NCBI GenBank assembly: GCA_020636915.1
Contig: JACJWV010000010.1
Span: forward strand, 1-64,000
From: Nocardioides sp.
Lineage (GTDB): Bacteria; Actinomycetota; Actinomycetes; Propionibacteriales; Nocardioidaceae
Length of the DNA stretch: 64,000 nt
Direction: 5' to 3'
Position 1 is the stretch's first letter. Each line of letters opens with the position of its first letter. Below are positions 43,349-51,689 of this stretch, piece by piece. The position numbers were made by a program, and so were the translations under genes. The notes below the pieces were generated by a model. That model was given only the letters and a program-made list of their open reading frames with translations. It did not search any database and was not told where the DNA came from.

Positions 43349-44668
43349 ATCATCGACACCACCCGGACGCGAACGCGACGCCAGCCCGGACGGTGGGCGC
43401 TGGCCCTGGCCCTCTGCGCCTGCCTGGCCGCCGCCGGCTGCTTCGCCACGAACACGTTCACGCCGGCCGGCGACGGAGCCACCACCGACGGCGCGACGAC
43501 GGGCGTGCGCCACCCGTGGACCCCGCCGCCCGGCACGGACCAGACCCCCGACTACCGGTTCGTCGCGGCGCCCGACTTCCTCAACCAGGACGTCGGCGAC
43601 CTGCGCCGCCTGCCCACCTGGCACCGCGGCGACCCCAACTCGTGGACCCCGCAGCTGCAGCGCTACATCCGTGCCTTCCTCGACGAGATCGCGGCGACCG
43701 ACCCGGGGTCGGTGCTGGTGCCGGGCGACCTGGTCGAGGGACGCTGGGGGCGCGACGACACCGGGAGCGGCATCTTCGGGCCGGTGCGGACCGAGGCGCA
43801 ACGGGTCGCGGCGGTGCGTCGGGCGGCGCGGTTCTACTACTCCACCTACGTCCAGCGCTTCGCCGAGCGCGGGCTGACCCTGCACGCCGCCCTCGGCGAC
43901 CACGACATCGGCGACAACAACTGGAACGACGAGAACCCGTGGTCGACGTTCAAGCGGCGCCACCTCTCCGTCTTCAAGCACGCCTACGCGCAGCACCTCA
44001 CGCAGAAGCCGTCCGGGAAGCCACGGTACGCCGACCGCCCGGTGCACACCCCGTTCGCGGAGACGTCCTACGCGGTCAAGCTCTCCCCCGACGTCCTGCT
44101 GATCACCCTCGACGAGTTCAACCGGCGCGACGGCGACGTCCACCTCGAGGTCACCGGCGGCCAGCTCGCCTGGCTGCGCACGACGCTGCAGCGCGCGCAG
44201 GCGCAGCAGGTCCCGTGGGTCGTCGTCCAGGGCCACAACCCGGTGCTGTGGCCGGTGCGCGAGGTGTCATCGTCCGGCGGTCACATCGAGGGCGGTGAGG
44301 ACTCGCCCCTGTGGCGGACGATGGCGCGGTACGGCGTCGACCTCTACCTCGACGGCGAGGTGCACGACACGACCATGCGGCAGGCCGACGGCGTCACCCA
44401 GGTCGCGACCGGCGGGCTGCTCTACCGCGGCGACGCGACCTACCTCGTCGCGACGGCGTACGACGACCGTCTCGACCTCGAGGTCCGGCAGCTGCCCGGC
44501 GACCAGGCGGGCCCCAAGCTGTGGCAGACCACCGGGCTGCGGACCCGCTCGGGGACCCACCTCGTGGGGTCGGGAAGCGTCCTGCTCGGCTCGATGACGC
44601 TGTTGCCCGACCACGCGGCCGTCAACCAGACCGGCCTCCTGCAGGAGTACACCGCCCCGCTCGAGTGA
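43349..44668 (+). CDS. Calcineurin-like phosphoesterase lipoprotein with no standard start codon
   Basis: The frame encodes about 439 residues. A clear lipoprotein signal (RWALALALCACLAAAGCFAT, lipobox AAGC) lies before the first standard start codon in frame (GTG 43505). Upstream of the signal the only plausible initiators are ATC codons at 43349 and 43352; GAGGA at 43338-43342 lies 6 nt before the first. Phosphoesterase motifs: VLVPGDLVEGRW, LHAALGDHDIGDNNWNDENP, VVVQGHNPVL and LYLDGEVHDTT (GxxH type). The first metal block reads AAPDFLNQD, so the usual DxH is altered. Probably a surface-anchored metallophosphoesterase. A sequencing error hiding an ATG is an alternative. Confidence 0.75.
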   Translation: MIDTTRTRTRRQPGRWALALALCACLAAAGCFATNTFTPAGDGATTDGATTGVRHPWTPPPGTDQTPDYRFVAAPDFLNQDVGDLRRLPTWHRGDPNSWTPQLQRYIRAFLDEIAATDPGSVLVPGDLVEGRWGRDDTGSGIFGPVRTEAQRVAAVRRAARFYYSTYVQRFAERGLTLHAALGDHDIGDNNWNDENPWSTFKRRHLSVFKHAYAQHLTQKPSGKPRYADRPVHTPFAETSYAVKLSPDVLLITLDEFNRRDGDVHLEVTGGQLAWLRTTLQRAQAQQVPWVVVQGHNPVLWPVREVSSSGGHIEGGEDSPLWRTMARYGVDLYLDGEVHDTTMRQADGVTQVATGGLLYRGDATYLVATAYDDRLDLEVRQLPGDQAGPKLWQTTGLRTRSGTHLVGSGSVLLGSMTLLPDHAAVNQTGLLQEYTAPLE

Positions 44669-44687
44669 TGGCCGCAGGTGGGTCGGC

Positions 44688-45182
44688 TCAGTGCAGCCCG
44701 ACCTTGAGCAGCACCACCAGCAGGCCGAGCGCCAGCCCGGCCAGCGCGCTCAGGATCCGACCACCCGTGTCGAGGCCACCACGCACGCCCGCGATGTAGC
44801 TGTAGACCCCCAGCAGGCCCACGGTCGCGGTCAGCGCGACCCAGGCCGCGGTGCGCAGCTCGGCGCCGAGCAGCTCGGCGACGAGCAGGACGGCGAGCGG
44901 CACCACCGACGCGCCCGCGATGGGCCAGGTCTCCCCCAGCGCGTGGCGGAACGCGGCGAGGGGGTGGTGCCCCCTCGTCATCGCGCTGCCCAGCGTCACC
45001 GCGTGCAGGTGCGCGACCCAGTAGACGAGGACGGTGCCCAAGATGATGCCCGAGAGCTCCCAGCTGGAGTCGACGTGCCCGGCGGCGTACGCGATGGCGG
45101 CCGCGCACACGACCGTCCCGGTGATCGTCCCCTCGCCACCCTCGCGGAGCCCGAGGAGGTCGCGGTGGCGAAGGTCAGGCAC
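44688..45182 (-). CDS. Uncharacterised four-to-five-helix membrane protein
   Basis: This 164-residue protein has helices at TVVCAAAIAYAAGHVD, LSGIILGTVLVYWVAHLHAV, GASVVPLAVLLVAELLGAEL, AAWVALTATVGLLGVYSYIA and ALAGLALGLLVVLLKVGLH. A conserved-looking HLHAVT...MTRGHHPLAAFRHAL loop contains several His. I know of related unnamed actinobacterial proteins but no function. GTG 45182 overlaps the stop of the DUF1269 gene by 8 nt, so the two form an operon. Confidence 0.75.
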   Translation of the reverse strand: MPDLRHRDLLGLREGGEGTITGTVVCAAAIAYAAGHVDSSWELSGIILGTVLVYWVAHLHAVTLGSAMTRGHHPLAAFRHALGETWPIAGASVVPLAVLLVAELLGAELRTAAWVALTATVGLLGVYSYIAGVRGGLDTGGRILSALAGLALGLLVVLLKVGLH

Positions 45183-45663
45183 CGCCGAAGGTCTCCAGCA
45201 ACGTCTCCCGCTCGGCCTCGGTCAGGTTGGTGCTGATCAGCTTCGCGTCGCGCCCGTGGAAGCGCTCGCCGAGCCGGTCCAGGTCTCCCTCGTCGGTCAC
45301 GAGGAAGAGCGCGGATGTGCCCTCGGTGATCTCCGTCCGGATCCGTTCGAGGTCGTCCTTGGTGATGCCCGTCCCGGACGTCGCCTTGGCCAGGGCGCCG
45401 ATGCCCGCGCCGAGCGCCAGGCCCGCCACCGGGATCATGAACAGCGCACCGCCCAGGACGCCCCACAGCGCCCCCCACGCCGCGCCGCGCTTGCCGCTGT
45501 CGTGCTTGTGGTGGAGCTCGGGCTTCTCCGCGCCCTGCGGCCACGACATCACCGCGTGGTCGATGATCTTCACCAGACCCTCGGACGCCGCCGCCGTGAG
45601 CTGACCCTCCGCGTGCGCCGCTCCCTCGGGGGTCTCGAACTTCCACACCGTGAACGTCGTCAT
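45175..45663 (-). CDS. DUF1269 membrane-associated protein
   Basis: This 162-residue protein matches DUF1269: MTTFTVWKFETPEGAAHAEG, LVKIIDHAVMSWPQGAEKPE, a central Gly/Ala-rich hydrophobic hairpin (WGALWGVLGGALFMIPVAGL) and SALFLVTDEGDLDRLGERFH. These proteins are frequent in actinobacteria, often next to SHOCT and DUF6325 genes, and are thought to respond to envelope stress; the role is unproven. It is divergent from the DUF6325 gene at 45849. Confidence 0.87.
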   Translation of the reverse strand: MTTFTVWKFETPEGAAHAEGQLTAAASEGLVKIIDHAVMSWPQGAEKPELHHKHDSGKRGAAWGALWGVLGGALFMIPVAGLALGAGIGALAKATSGTGITKDDLERIRTEITEGTSALFLVTDEGDLDRLGERFHGRDAKLISTNLTEAERETLLETFGGA

Positions 45664-45848
45664 CTGCCCTCTCCTCTCGCCCGTCCCGCTCCAGCCGGAC
45701 TCCGACCATGCTCCCGGCCCGGGTGGTGGGGCTCCACCCCACCGGGGGTGGGCCCCAAGCCACCCGAATCGTGTGAGGCGAGGGGCCAGCCCGGGTGAAA
45801 GCGTCGACCCCGGACCGGCACCCGCCCGGTTCTCACGAGGGAGAGAAC

Positions 45849-46286
45849 ATGACCGAGACCAGCCCGGACGTCGGGCCCATCGACTACCTCGTCGTCGAGT
45901 TCCCCGGTGCGAACTTCACCGGTGAGGCGCTGTCGGCGCTCGTCGACCTCGTCGACCGCGGCATCGTCCGCATCCTCGACCTGCAGGTCGCCATGGTGGC
46001 CGAGAACGGGGACTTCACCGCGATCGAGCTCGCCGACTTCGACGGCGACGGTGACCTCGACCTGGCCGTCTTCGAGGGCGTCCAGTCCGGGCTGCTGGAC
46101 GAGGACGACCTCGCCGAGAGCGCAGCACTCGTGGGCCCGGGCGACGCGGTCGCCGTGCTGCTGTACGAGAACACCTGGGCGGGACCGTTCGTCTCCGCCC
46201 TGCGCCGCCAGGGCGCCGATGTCATCGCCAGCGGGCGCATCCCCGCCGACGAGGTCATCGAGGCCCTCGAATCGATGGAGGTCTGA
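45849..46286 (+). CDS. DUF6325 family protein
   Basis: A 145-residue protein: VGPIDYLVVEFPGANFTGEA, LVDLVDRGIVRILDLQVAMV, EGVQSGLLDEDDLAESAALV, GPGDAVAVLLYENTWAGPFV and GADVIASGRIPADEVIEALE. The same order is seen in the paralogue at 49388-49837, so this is one family (DUF6325). Here the middle contains LADFDGDGDLDLAVFEG, which looks like a DxDGDGxxD calcium loop; the paralogue lacks it, so it may be chance. ATG 45849 follows GAGGGAG. It is 5 nt from the SHOCT gene. Confidence 0.87.
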   Translation: MTETSPDVGPIDYLVVEFPGANFTGEALSALVDLVDRGIVRILDLQVAMVAENGDFTAIELADFDGDGDLDLAVFEGVQSGLLDEDDLAESAALVGPGDAVAVLLYENTWAGPFVSALRRQGADVIASGRIPADEVIEALESMEV

Positions 46287-46291
46287 CCCAC

Positions 46292-46591
46292 ATGCCCGGA
46301 CTGATCCGTGGCGTCGCCCGTACTGCCGTGGTGGCAGGTACGGCGACCGCCGTCTCGAACCGTGTCTCCCGGCGCCAGGCCGGCCGCTGGCAGGAGCAGG
46401 AGCAACAGCAGTACCAGCAGCAGCAGCAGTACCAGCAGCCGCCGCCCCAGCAGTACGCCCCGCCGCCCCCTCCGGCGCCGGCCGAGGACGACATGATCGC
46501 CAAGCTCGAGCAGCTCGGCGCGCTGCACGACAAGGGCATCCTCACCGACGAGGAGTTCGCGGCCCAGAAGGCCAAGATCCTCGGCGGGTGA
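46292..46591 (+). CDS. SHOCT-domain protein with Gln-rich linker
   Basis: A 99-residue protein starting MPGLIRGVARTAVVAGTATA (amphipathic/hydrophobic), then a Gln/Pro tract (QEQEQQQYQQQQQYQQPPPQ), and a C-terminal SHOCT motif (DDMIAKLEQLGALHDKGILT followed by DEEFAAQKAKILGG). SHOCT is a short helical oligomerisation motif. It is probably co-translated with the DUF6325 gene 5 nt upstream; ATG 46292 is the start. Membrane association through the N-terminus is likely. Confidence 0.88.
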   Translation: MPGLIRGVARTAVVAGTATAVSNRVSRRQAGRWQEQEQQQYQQQQQYQQPPPQQYAPPPPPAPAEDDMIAKLEQLGALHDKGILTDEEFAAQKAKILGG

Positions 46592-46601
46592 TCGCGGCAC
46601 C

Positions 46602-49166
46602 ATGACCGACTCGCTCGAGGCGCCCGCGCTCGTGCAGCGCGGGCGCCTCGGCACGCCCGTCGCCACGTCGAAGCTGCGGGTGCCGGCCGTCCCGGCCCGC
46701 GCCGTACGCCGGACGCGGCTGCTCGCCCTCCTCGACGACCTCGCGGCCTACCCGGTGGTCGCGGTCGCCGCACCCGCCGGCGCGGGCAAGTCCACCCTCG
46801 CCGCGGACTGGGTCCGGCACCGCGCCGGACCGACGGCCTGGGTCTGCCTCGACGACGCCGACCGGGACCCGGCCCAGCTGGGTGCCTCTCTCGTGGCGGC
46901 GCTCGACCGGCTCGTCCCGGGTGTCGGTGACCGCGCCACGGCGCTCGTCGCGGACCCCGACGGACCGCAGGAGGCGCTCCGCGCCCTGGCGGACGACCTC
47001 GACCTCGCCGAGCCGTCCGGGGGCGTGCTGGTCGTCGACGACCTCCACCGCATCGACGACAGCCCGGCCGCCGAGGCCTTCGCGGCCTTCGTGGAGCACC
47101 GGCCCGCCTGGCTGCACCTGCTGCTGCTCGGCCGCCGCCGCCCCCCGCTCGCCGTCGACCGCCTGCGCGCGAGCGGGGCGCTGGCCGACCTGTCCTTCGA
47201 CGCCCTGCGGTTCTCCGACGCCGAGGCGGTCGCGATGCTGGCCGGGCTGTGCCCCGAGGTGCCGGCCGACGCCCTCTCGGCGATCGCCACCTGGTCCGGT
47301 GGATGGGCGGCTGCCCTCCAGCTCGCGGCGCTGTCCGTCCGCTCGGGCCGCGGCACGCTGCCCGCCCAGGACCGGCTCGTCGACAGCTATGTGTGGCACG
47401 AGGTGCTGCGCACCGAGCGGCCCGAGCTGGTCGGGCTACTGGTGTCGACCGCCGTCGTCGACCGCATGAGCTTCGGTCTGGCCGAGGCGCTGACCGGTCG
47501 GCCCGATGCCGGCGACCTGCTCCTCGAGGCCGAGGAGCGGGGCCTGTTCGTCACGAGCCTGGACGCCGGCGGCTGGTTCGAGGTGCACGGCCTGGTCCGC
47601 GAGATGCTGCTCGCCGAGCTCGCCCGGCGCTGGCCGGAGCGGTTGCGCGAGCAGCACGCGCGAGCAGCCCGGTGGCACGAGGACTCCGGGGACGGTCTCG
47701 CCGCCCTCGAGCACTGGCTGGCGGCGGAACGGCCGGAGGAGGCGTTGCGGCTGCTGGCCGCGCTCGCGGTGCCGCTCGGCGACGCCGGTCGCGGCACCGT
47801 GGTCGACCGCGTGCTCGCCCGCGTCCCTCCCGAGGTGGCGGTCGCCGACCCGGAGCTGCTGGCGTGGTGCCGGATGCCGGTCGACCGCGCCGGGTTCTCC
47901 GATGCCCTGCACCTGCTGGGCGACTCCCCCGGCAGCACCCGCGCAGCCGTGCTGCACGCGGCCGCGGCCGACCTCCGGGGGGACTGGCGCGAGTGCCTGA
48001 GACGCACCCGCGCTGCCCTCGGTGACGCACCCGGACGGGTCGACCCCGTGACCGGTCACGGCTGGCGGCTGCTGGCCCGCGCCGTGGCGCTCCAGGAGGC
48101 GTGGACCGAGTCCGAGGCGGTCCTCGCCGAGGCTCGCGCCGCGGTCAGCGCCGACGGTGGGCGCCGCCTCGCCCACGAGACCGCGCGAGCGGTCGGGCTC
48201 GCCCTCGCGGGGCAGCCCGTGGACGCCGTACGCGTCGCCGGAGGCGTGCGGACCGCCGTCGAGACCGCCGGGCTGGCCGCCCTGTCCCTCGAGCTCGACC
48301 TCGCGGAGGCCGTAGCGGCCCGCGAGCTCGGCGACCGCGAGGCGGCCGAACGCTCGCTCGAGGCGCTGACCGGACACGCTCACCACCCCCACACCTGGGT
48401 GTCCTTCCTCGCCGGGCTCGAGCTGGCCGAGGCCCGGCTCGACGTCGGTGACCTGCCGGGGGCGGTCGGACGGCTCCGGGAGGCCACCGAGGTCGCCGAG
48501 CGCGAGCTGCCCGGGGCGGACGCCCGCGCCCGGGCGGCCCGCACCGGCGTGCTGGTGGCGCTGGCGTCCGACGACCTGCCGGCCGCCGAGACGTGGGTAC
48601 GCCGGTGCGACGACCCGTTCTGGGGACCGGTCTCCCAGGCGCGGGTCCACCTCCGTGCGGGCCGTCGTGACGAGGCTGCCGAGGCCGTCCAGCGTGCTGA
48701 GCCGCGGTGCGTGCGCCACCAGGTCGTCCGCGACCTGGTGCTCGCCCGAGCGACCGTCGACACCGACCGGCCGGTCGCGCTCAAGGCGGTCGACGGCGCG
48801 GTCGATCTCGCCGCGGGCAGCGGACTGCTGCAGACCGTGGCCGCCGAGGGCCCTGTCGTGGTCGAGCTCGTCGAGCTCGCCGCCTGGCGGGCGCCGGAGG
48901 CCTGGCTGGGTCGGCTGCGACGCGCGCTCGCCCCGGAGCCCGTCGTGGCCCGGCCGGCCGCGCTCGTGGACGACCTCACCGAGCGCGAGCGCGACGTCCT
49001 GAGGCTGCTGCCCAGCCGGCTGACGCTGCGCGAGATCGCCGGCGAGCTCTACGTCTCCCAGAACACGCTGAAGTTCCACCTGCGGGTGATCTACCGCAAG
49101 CTCGGCGTGAACTCGCGCGCCGAGGCGGTCGAGGCCGCGCGGGCCCTGCAGCTCCTGCGGCGGTAG
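46602..49166 (+). CDS. LAL/MalT-type LuxR-family transcriptional regulator with NTPase domain
   Basis: An 854-residue STAND-type regulator. N-terminal NTPase: Walker A VVAVAAPAGAGKSTLAADWV near residues 50-69, Walker B-like GGVLVVDDLHRIDDSPAAEA, then a winged-helix and long TPR-like region. The C-terminal LuxR helix-turn-helix (LTERERDVLRLLPSRLTLRE, IAGELYVSQNTLKFHLRVIY, RKLGVNSRAEAVEAARAL) ends the protein. Such proteins activate transcription after ligand-driven ATP-dependent oligomerisation. ATG 46602 is 10 nt after the SHOCT stop, so it belongs to the same operon. Flanking DUF6325/SHOCT genes on both sides are its likely targets. Confidence 0.92.
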   Translation: MTDSLEAPALVQRGRLGTPVATSKLRVPAVPARAVRRTRLLALLDDLAAYPVVAVAAPAGAGKSTLAADWVRHRAGPTAWVCLDDADRDPAQLGASLVAALDRLVPGVGDRATALVADPDGPQEALRALADDLDLAEPSGGVLVVDDLHRIDDSPAAEAFAAFVEHRPAWLHLLLLGRRRPPLAVDRLRASGALADLSFDALRFSDAEAVAMLAGLCPEVPADALSAIATWSGGWAAALQLAALSVRSGRGTLPAQDRLVDSYVWHEVLRTERPELVGLLVSTAVVDRMSFGLAEALTGRPDAGDLLLEAEERGLFVTSLDAGGWFEVHGLVREMLLAELARRWPERLREQHARAARWHEDSGDGLAALEHWLAAERPEEALRLLAALAVPLGDAGRGTVVDRVLARVPPEVAVADPELLAWCRMPVDRAGFSDALHLLGDSPGSTRAAVLHAAAADLRGDWRECLRRTRAALGDAPGRVDPVTGHGWRLLARAVALQEAWTESEAVLAEARAAVSADGGRRLAHETARAVGLALAGQPVDAVRVAGGVRTAVETAGLAALSLELDLAEAVAARELGDREAAERSLEALTGHAHHPHTWVSFLAGLELAEARLDVGDLPGAVGRLREATEVAERELPGADARARAARTGVLVALASDDLPAAETWVRRCDDPFWGPVSQARVHLRAGRRDEAAEAVQRAEPRCVRHQVVRDLVLARATVDTDRPVALKAVDGAVDLAAGSGLLQTVAAEGPVVVELVELAAWRAPEAWLGRLRRALAPEPVVARPAALVDDLTERERDVLRLLPSRLTLREIAGELYVSQNTLKFHLRVIYRKLGVNSRAEAVEAARALQLLRR

Positions 49167-49178
49167 GTGGCCCCTCCG

Positions 49179-49391
49179 TCAGGCGCGCGCCCCGCGGTGG
49201 ACCTTGAGCTGCTCGCGCTCGAGCTCCTCCGGGGAGAGCAGCCCGCGGTCGACCAGGCGGATGAGGGCGCGCAGCTCGTCGAGGCGTCGTACGGCGGCGC
49301 CGGACTCGGGTGTCACGGCCGCGGGGTCGAGGCGCGGCCGGCGCCGGAGCACGCCGACGTGGCGGCGACGCGACGTGGCCACCCGCTTCAC
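49179..49391 (-). CDS. Small SHOCT-like protein
   Basis: A 70-residue basic protein from GTG 49391. The start is KRVATSRRRHVGVLRRRPRL, and the C-terminal DELRALIRLVDRGLLSPEEL with EREQLKVHRG is a SHOCT-type helix pair. Its start overlaps the stop of the upstream DUF6325 gene (GTGA), so it is the translational partner of that gene. This mirrors the DUF6325-SHOCT order on the other side of the LAL regulator. It is convergent with the regulator across 12 nt. Confidence 0.72.
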   Translation of the reverse strand: MKRVATSRRRHVGVLRRRPRLDPAAVTPESGAAVRRLDELRALIRLVDRGLLSPEELEREQLKVHRGARA

Positions 49392-49837
49392 GCGGCACCC
49401 CCGCGGGCGCGGTCGGCCTGCTCGAGCCGGTAGCGCGGGATCCGCTCGCCGCCGACGATCCGGCCGCCGACCTCGCGGGCGGCGCCGGCCAGCAGCTGTG
49501 CCCACCGGTCCTCGACGACCACGATCAGCGCCGACGTGCCGGGCGCCAGCGCGCTGCTGGCCAGGGCCAGGTCGTCCTCGCTCAGCAGCCCGCCGACCTC
49601 GCCCTGCACGTCCCCCAGCTCCGCGAGGCCGGGCAGCTGCTCCGGCTCCACCGCGGTCGCCCGACCGTCGGGCCCGACCACCACCCCGACCAGGTCGAGG
49701 ATCCGGATCCGGGCCGACTCCACGAGCTCGCGGAGGGCGGCGGCCACGCCGACCGTGGAGGACAGCTCGGGCACGGCGACCACGACGTACTCGACGAGGT
49801 CGAGGTCCGGCGTCGCGCCGTCGTCATGAGGCTGCAT
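49388..49837 (-). CDS. DUF6325 family protein (second copy)
   Basis: A 149-residue paralogue of the protein at 45849: LDLVEYVVVAVPELSSTVGV, LRELVESARIRILDLVGVVV, EVGGLLSEDDLALASSALAP, GTSALIVVVEDRWAQLLAGA and GGRIVGGERIPRYRLEQADR. The shared order of blocks shows common ancestry; the sequence has diverged strongly, so this is not a recent duplication. ATG 49837 is the start. It is coupled to the SHOCT-like gene by a GTGA overlap and lies 30 nt past the PLDc_N-SHOCT gene stop on the same strand. Confidence 0.85.
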   Translation of the reverse strand: MQPHDDGATPDLDLVEYVVVAVPELSSTVGVAAALRELVESARIRILDLVGVVVGPDGRATAVEPEQLPGLAELGDVQGEVGGLLSEDDLALASSALAPGTSALIVVVEDRWAQLLAGAAREVGGRIVGGERIPRYRLEQADRARGGAA

Positions 49838-49867
49838 GTCACCTCCCGGTCGGCGTGGCGTGCGTGG

Positions 49868-50272
49868 TCAGGACAGGAGCTTGGCCTTGGCCGCGTCGAA
49901 CTCCTCCTGCGAGATCGCGCCCTTCTGCTGCAGGTCGTGCAGGCGGGCGATCTCGTCCGCGGCGCTCGTCGAGCCGCTGGTGCCGGCGACGCTCTGCACG
50001 TAATCGCGCATCTGCTGCTCCTGGCGAGCTGCGTCACGCGCGGCGTGCTCGTGCATCTTGCTGCCGCGGGCGATCAGGTAGACCAGGACGCCGAGGTAGG
50101 GCAGCACGATCACGAAGATCGTCCAGAAGGCCTTGGCCCAGCCCCCCATGTCGTCGCTGCGGAAGATGTCGGCGAACACCGTGATCAGCAGCCAGATCCA
50201 GATGAAGAAGAGGAAGAACCAGAGCATCGTCAGGAATGCCTCGCCGACGGTGTACTCCCACAGGGTTGTCAC
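49868..50272 (-). CDS. PLDc_N-type membrane protein with C-terminal SHOCT domain
   Basis: This 134-residue protein has two membrane helices (FLTMLWFFLFFIWIWLLITV and AFWTIFVIVLPYLGVLVYLI) separated by FADIFRSDDMGGWAK, the PLDc_N (cardiolipase N-terminal) pattern. After a charged stretch comes SHOCT: DEIARLHDLQQKGAISQEEF and DAAKAKLLS. It is the first gene of a minus-strand group (this, DUF6325, SHOCT-like), the third SHOCT protein in 4 kb. It is probably a membrane scaffold for the others (inference). Its start is ATG 50272. Confidence 0.9.
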   Translation of the reverse strand: MTTLWEYTVGEAFLTMLWFFLFFIWIWLLITVFADIFRSDDMGGWAKAFWTIFVIVLPYLGVLVYLIARGSKMHEHAARDAARQEQQMRDYVQSVAGTSGSTSAADEIARLHDLQQKGAISQEEFDAAKAKLLS

Positions 50273-50362
50273 GATGAACCTCCACTCGAACGGGTGATGT
50301 CCCGATCCTCGTGAGGTTGCGGGTAGGGCCGCCCCACCCCGGGCGGGGTAGACCTCGGCGCG

Positions 50363-50848
50363 TCAGCCGGCGAGGGTCAGCGACTCGCGGGCCGTGCGCC
50401 GCCGACGGCGCAGCGGCCGGGTGACGGCGTACGCCCCGATGCTGAGGCCGCCCAGGAAGACCGCGTGGGCGCCGGCGGCCTCCGCGACGCCGATCGACGC
50501 GAACGCCGAGGGCGCGGCCATCGCCCAGCCGCGCACCTGCCGGCTGCGCGAGGCGCCGGTCGAGGCCCAGGTCGCGAGATGCTCGCAGTTGTTGCGGACC
50601 AGGTGGTAGTCCTCCCACCCGAGCCGGGACTCGGCGTTCGCGACGATCTCCTCGACCGGCAGCCGCTCCCGGTAGGGCCGCACCTGCACCAGCGAGCCGT
50701 CGGCGAAGTCTGTCACCGACGTGCGCTCGACGCGCCGGACCGCTCCGCGCGCACGCACGAAGTGGATGACGGTGCCGTCCCCGCAGTCGATCCCGTGGTG
50801 GGTGTAGCGCCGACCGCGGCGGACGAAGACGTGGTCCCCCCGGGCCAT
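50363..50848 (-). CDS. LRAT-domain (NlpC/P60-like) protein
   Basis: This 161-residue protein carries the LRAT fold: RGDHVFVRRGRRYTHHGIDC, GDGTVIHFVRARGAVRR (His pair) and the catalytic YHLVRNNCEHLATWASTG (NCEH motif). A C-terminal hydrophobic helix pair (AEAAGAHAVFLGGLSIGAYA) precedes an Arg-rich end. LRAT-like enzymes are acyltransferases or phospholipases acting on membrane lipids. ATG 50848 follows GGAGAGGAGGG. It lies next to the SHOCT/PLDc_N genes and may belong to the same envelope theme. Confidence 0.87.
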   Translation of the reverse strand: MARGDHVFVRRGRRYTHHGIDCGDGTVIHFVRARGAVRRVERTSVTDFADGSLVQVRPYRERLPVEEIVANAESRLGWEDYHLVRNNCEHLATWASTGASRSRQVRGWAMAAPSAFASIGVAEAAGAHAVFLGGLSIGAYAVTRPLRRRRRTARESLTLAG

Positions 50849-50906
50849 CGGCCCTCCTCTCCCCTGTACGGCCCCATCCTGCCGCACTTCTGCCGCGCTC
50901 GGGGCG

Positions 50907-51377
50907 TCAGGCCTCGACGGGGACCAGCTCATCGAACACGTAGCGCCGGAACACCCAGAAGCGCGCAACAGTGCCGAGCCCCAGGCCGATGACGTTCGCC
51001 GACACGTTGTCCGCCACCGGCCCGCTCAGACCGAGCACGTAGCGGCTCACCCACAGGCACAGCACCGGCACGAGCATGGTCAGTGCGCCGAGCGCGAAGA
51101 ACCGGACCAGCCCGGTCGACGGGTCGCTCACCCGACGGTCGCGGAACGCCCAGAGCCGCATGCCGACGTACGCGAGCACGCCTGCGACGGTGTTGGCGAG
51201 CACGAACGCCAGCACCGGCTGGTCAGCCAGCGGCGCCCGGCCCAGCACCAGCCCGTGCACGAGCGCGTTGAAGCCGACGAAGGACACGACCGTGGCGAGA
51301 CCGCCGACGGTCAGGAAGCGGACCACCTCGCCGAGGACGCGCCGCACCCGGGCGCCCGGTGCCGAGATCCCCCTCAT
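50907..51377 (-). CDS. GtrA-family membrane protein
   Basis: A 156-residue protein with four membrane helices: VVRFLTVGGLATVVSFVGFN, VLAFVLANTVAGVLAYVGMR, FFALGALTMLVPVLCLWVSR and VSANVIGLGLGTVARFWVFR. This is the GtrA pattern, including the final RFWVFRRYVF. GtrA proteins flip or help move lipid-linked sugars for wall polymer or O-antigen modification. ATG 51377 lies 7 nt after TAGCGT; an upstream extension overlaps a non-coding inverted-repeat region and is rejected. Confidence 0.9.
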   Translation of the reverse strand: MRGISAPGARVRRVLGEVVRFLTVGGLATVVSFVGFNALVHGLVLGRAPLADQPVLAFVLANTVAGVLAYVGMRLWAFRDRRVSDPSTGLVRFFALGALTMLVPVLCLWVSRYVLGLSGPVADNVSANVIGLGLGTVARFWVFRRYVFDELVPVEA

Positions 51378-51384
51378 GGGTCCA

Positions 51385-51390
51385 ACGCTA
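51385..51390 (-). promoter_or_regulatory. Leaderless-type -10 for the GtrA gene
   Basis: Minus-strand TAGCGT, then 7 nt, then ATG 51377. Confidence 0.45.
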
Positions 51391-51453
51391 CCCGTGACAC
51401 CTTTGCCGCTGGCACGGCGGTCGCGTGCGCGAGAGGGGGCGACAGACCGTCCT

Positions 51454-51541
51454 CGTAGACCAACGGGCACAACCTCCTCGGCGCACGGTCGCTCAGGCGT
51501 GGGCGCAGCCCGGCGGACCGGGTTCTGCCCGTCGGTCTACG
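51454..51541. repeat. Long-armed inverted repeat in the gene-free space upstream of tRNA-Arg
   Basis: The stretch 51378-51689 holds no credible gene. Within it CGTAGACCAACGGGCACAAC (51454-51473) is matched by the reverse complement at 51522-51541 with 2 mismatches in 20. The 48-nt interval can itself fold (CCGGCGGACCGG). A structured small RNA, a terminator-like element or a transposon-derived remnant are all possible. Confidence 0.55.
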
Positions 51542-51689
51542 ACGCAGGGACGCCACACCGACCCGGGGCGCGCGCCTCCCGGAGTGGGACGCAGCACGCC
51601 TGCGGCATACTGACGGCGGATCGGCAGGCGCCGTCGAGCCGCACCGGGCTCCCACCCGGGTCTGTTCCCGGCTGCCCGTCCGACCCGAT

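Noticed and set aside
51425..51613. Small plus-strand frame before tRNA-Arg
   Set aside because: No ribosome binding site, Arg/Pro-rich composition, and it overlaps a clear inverted repeat.
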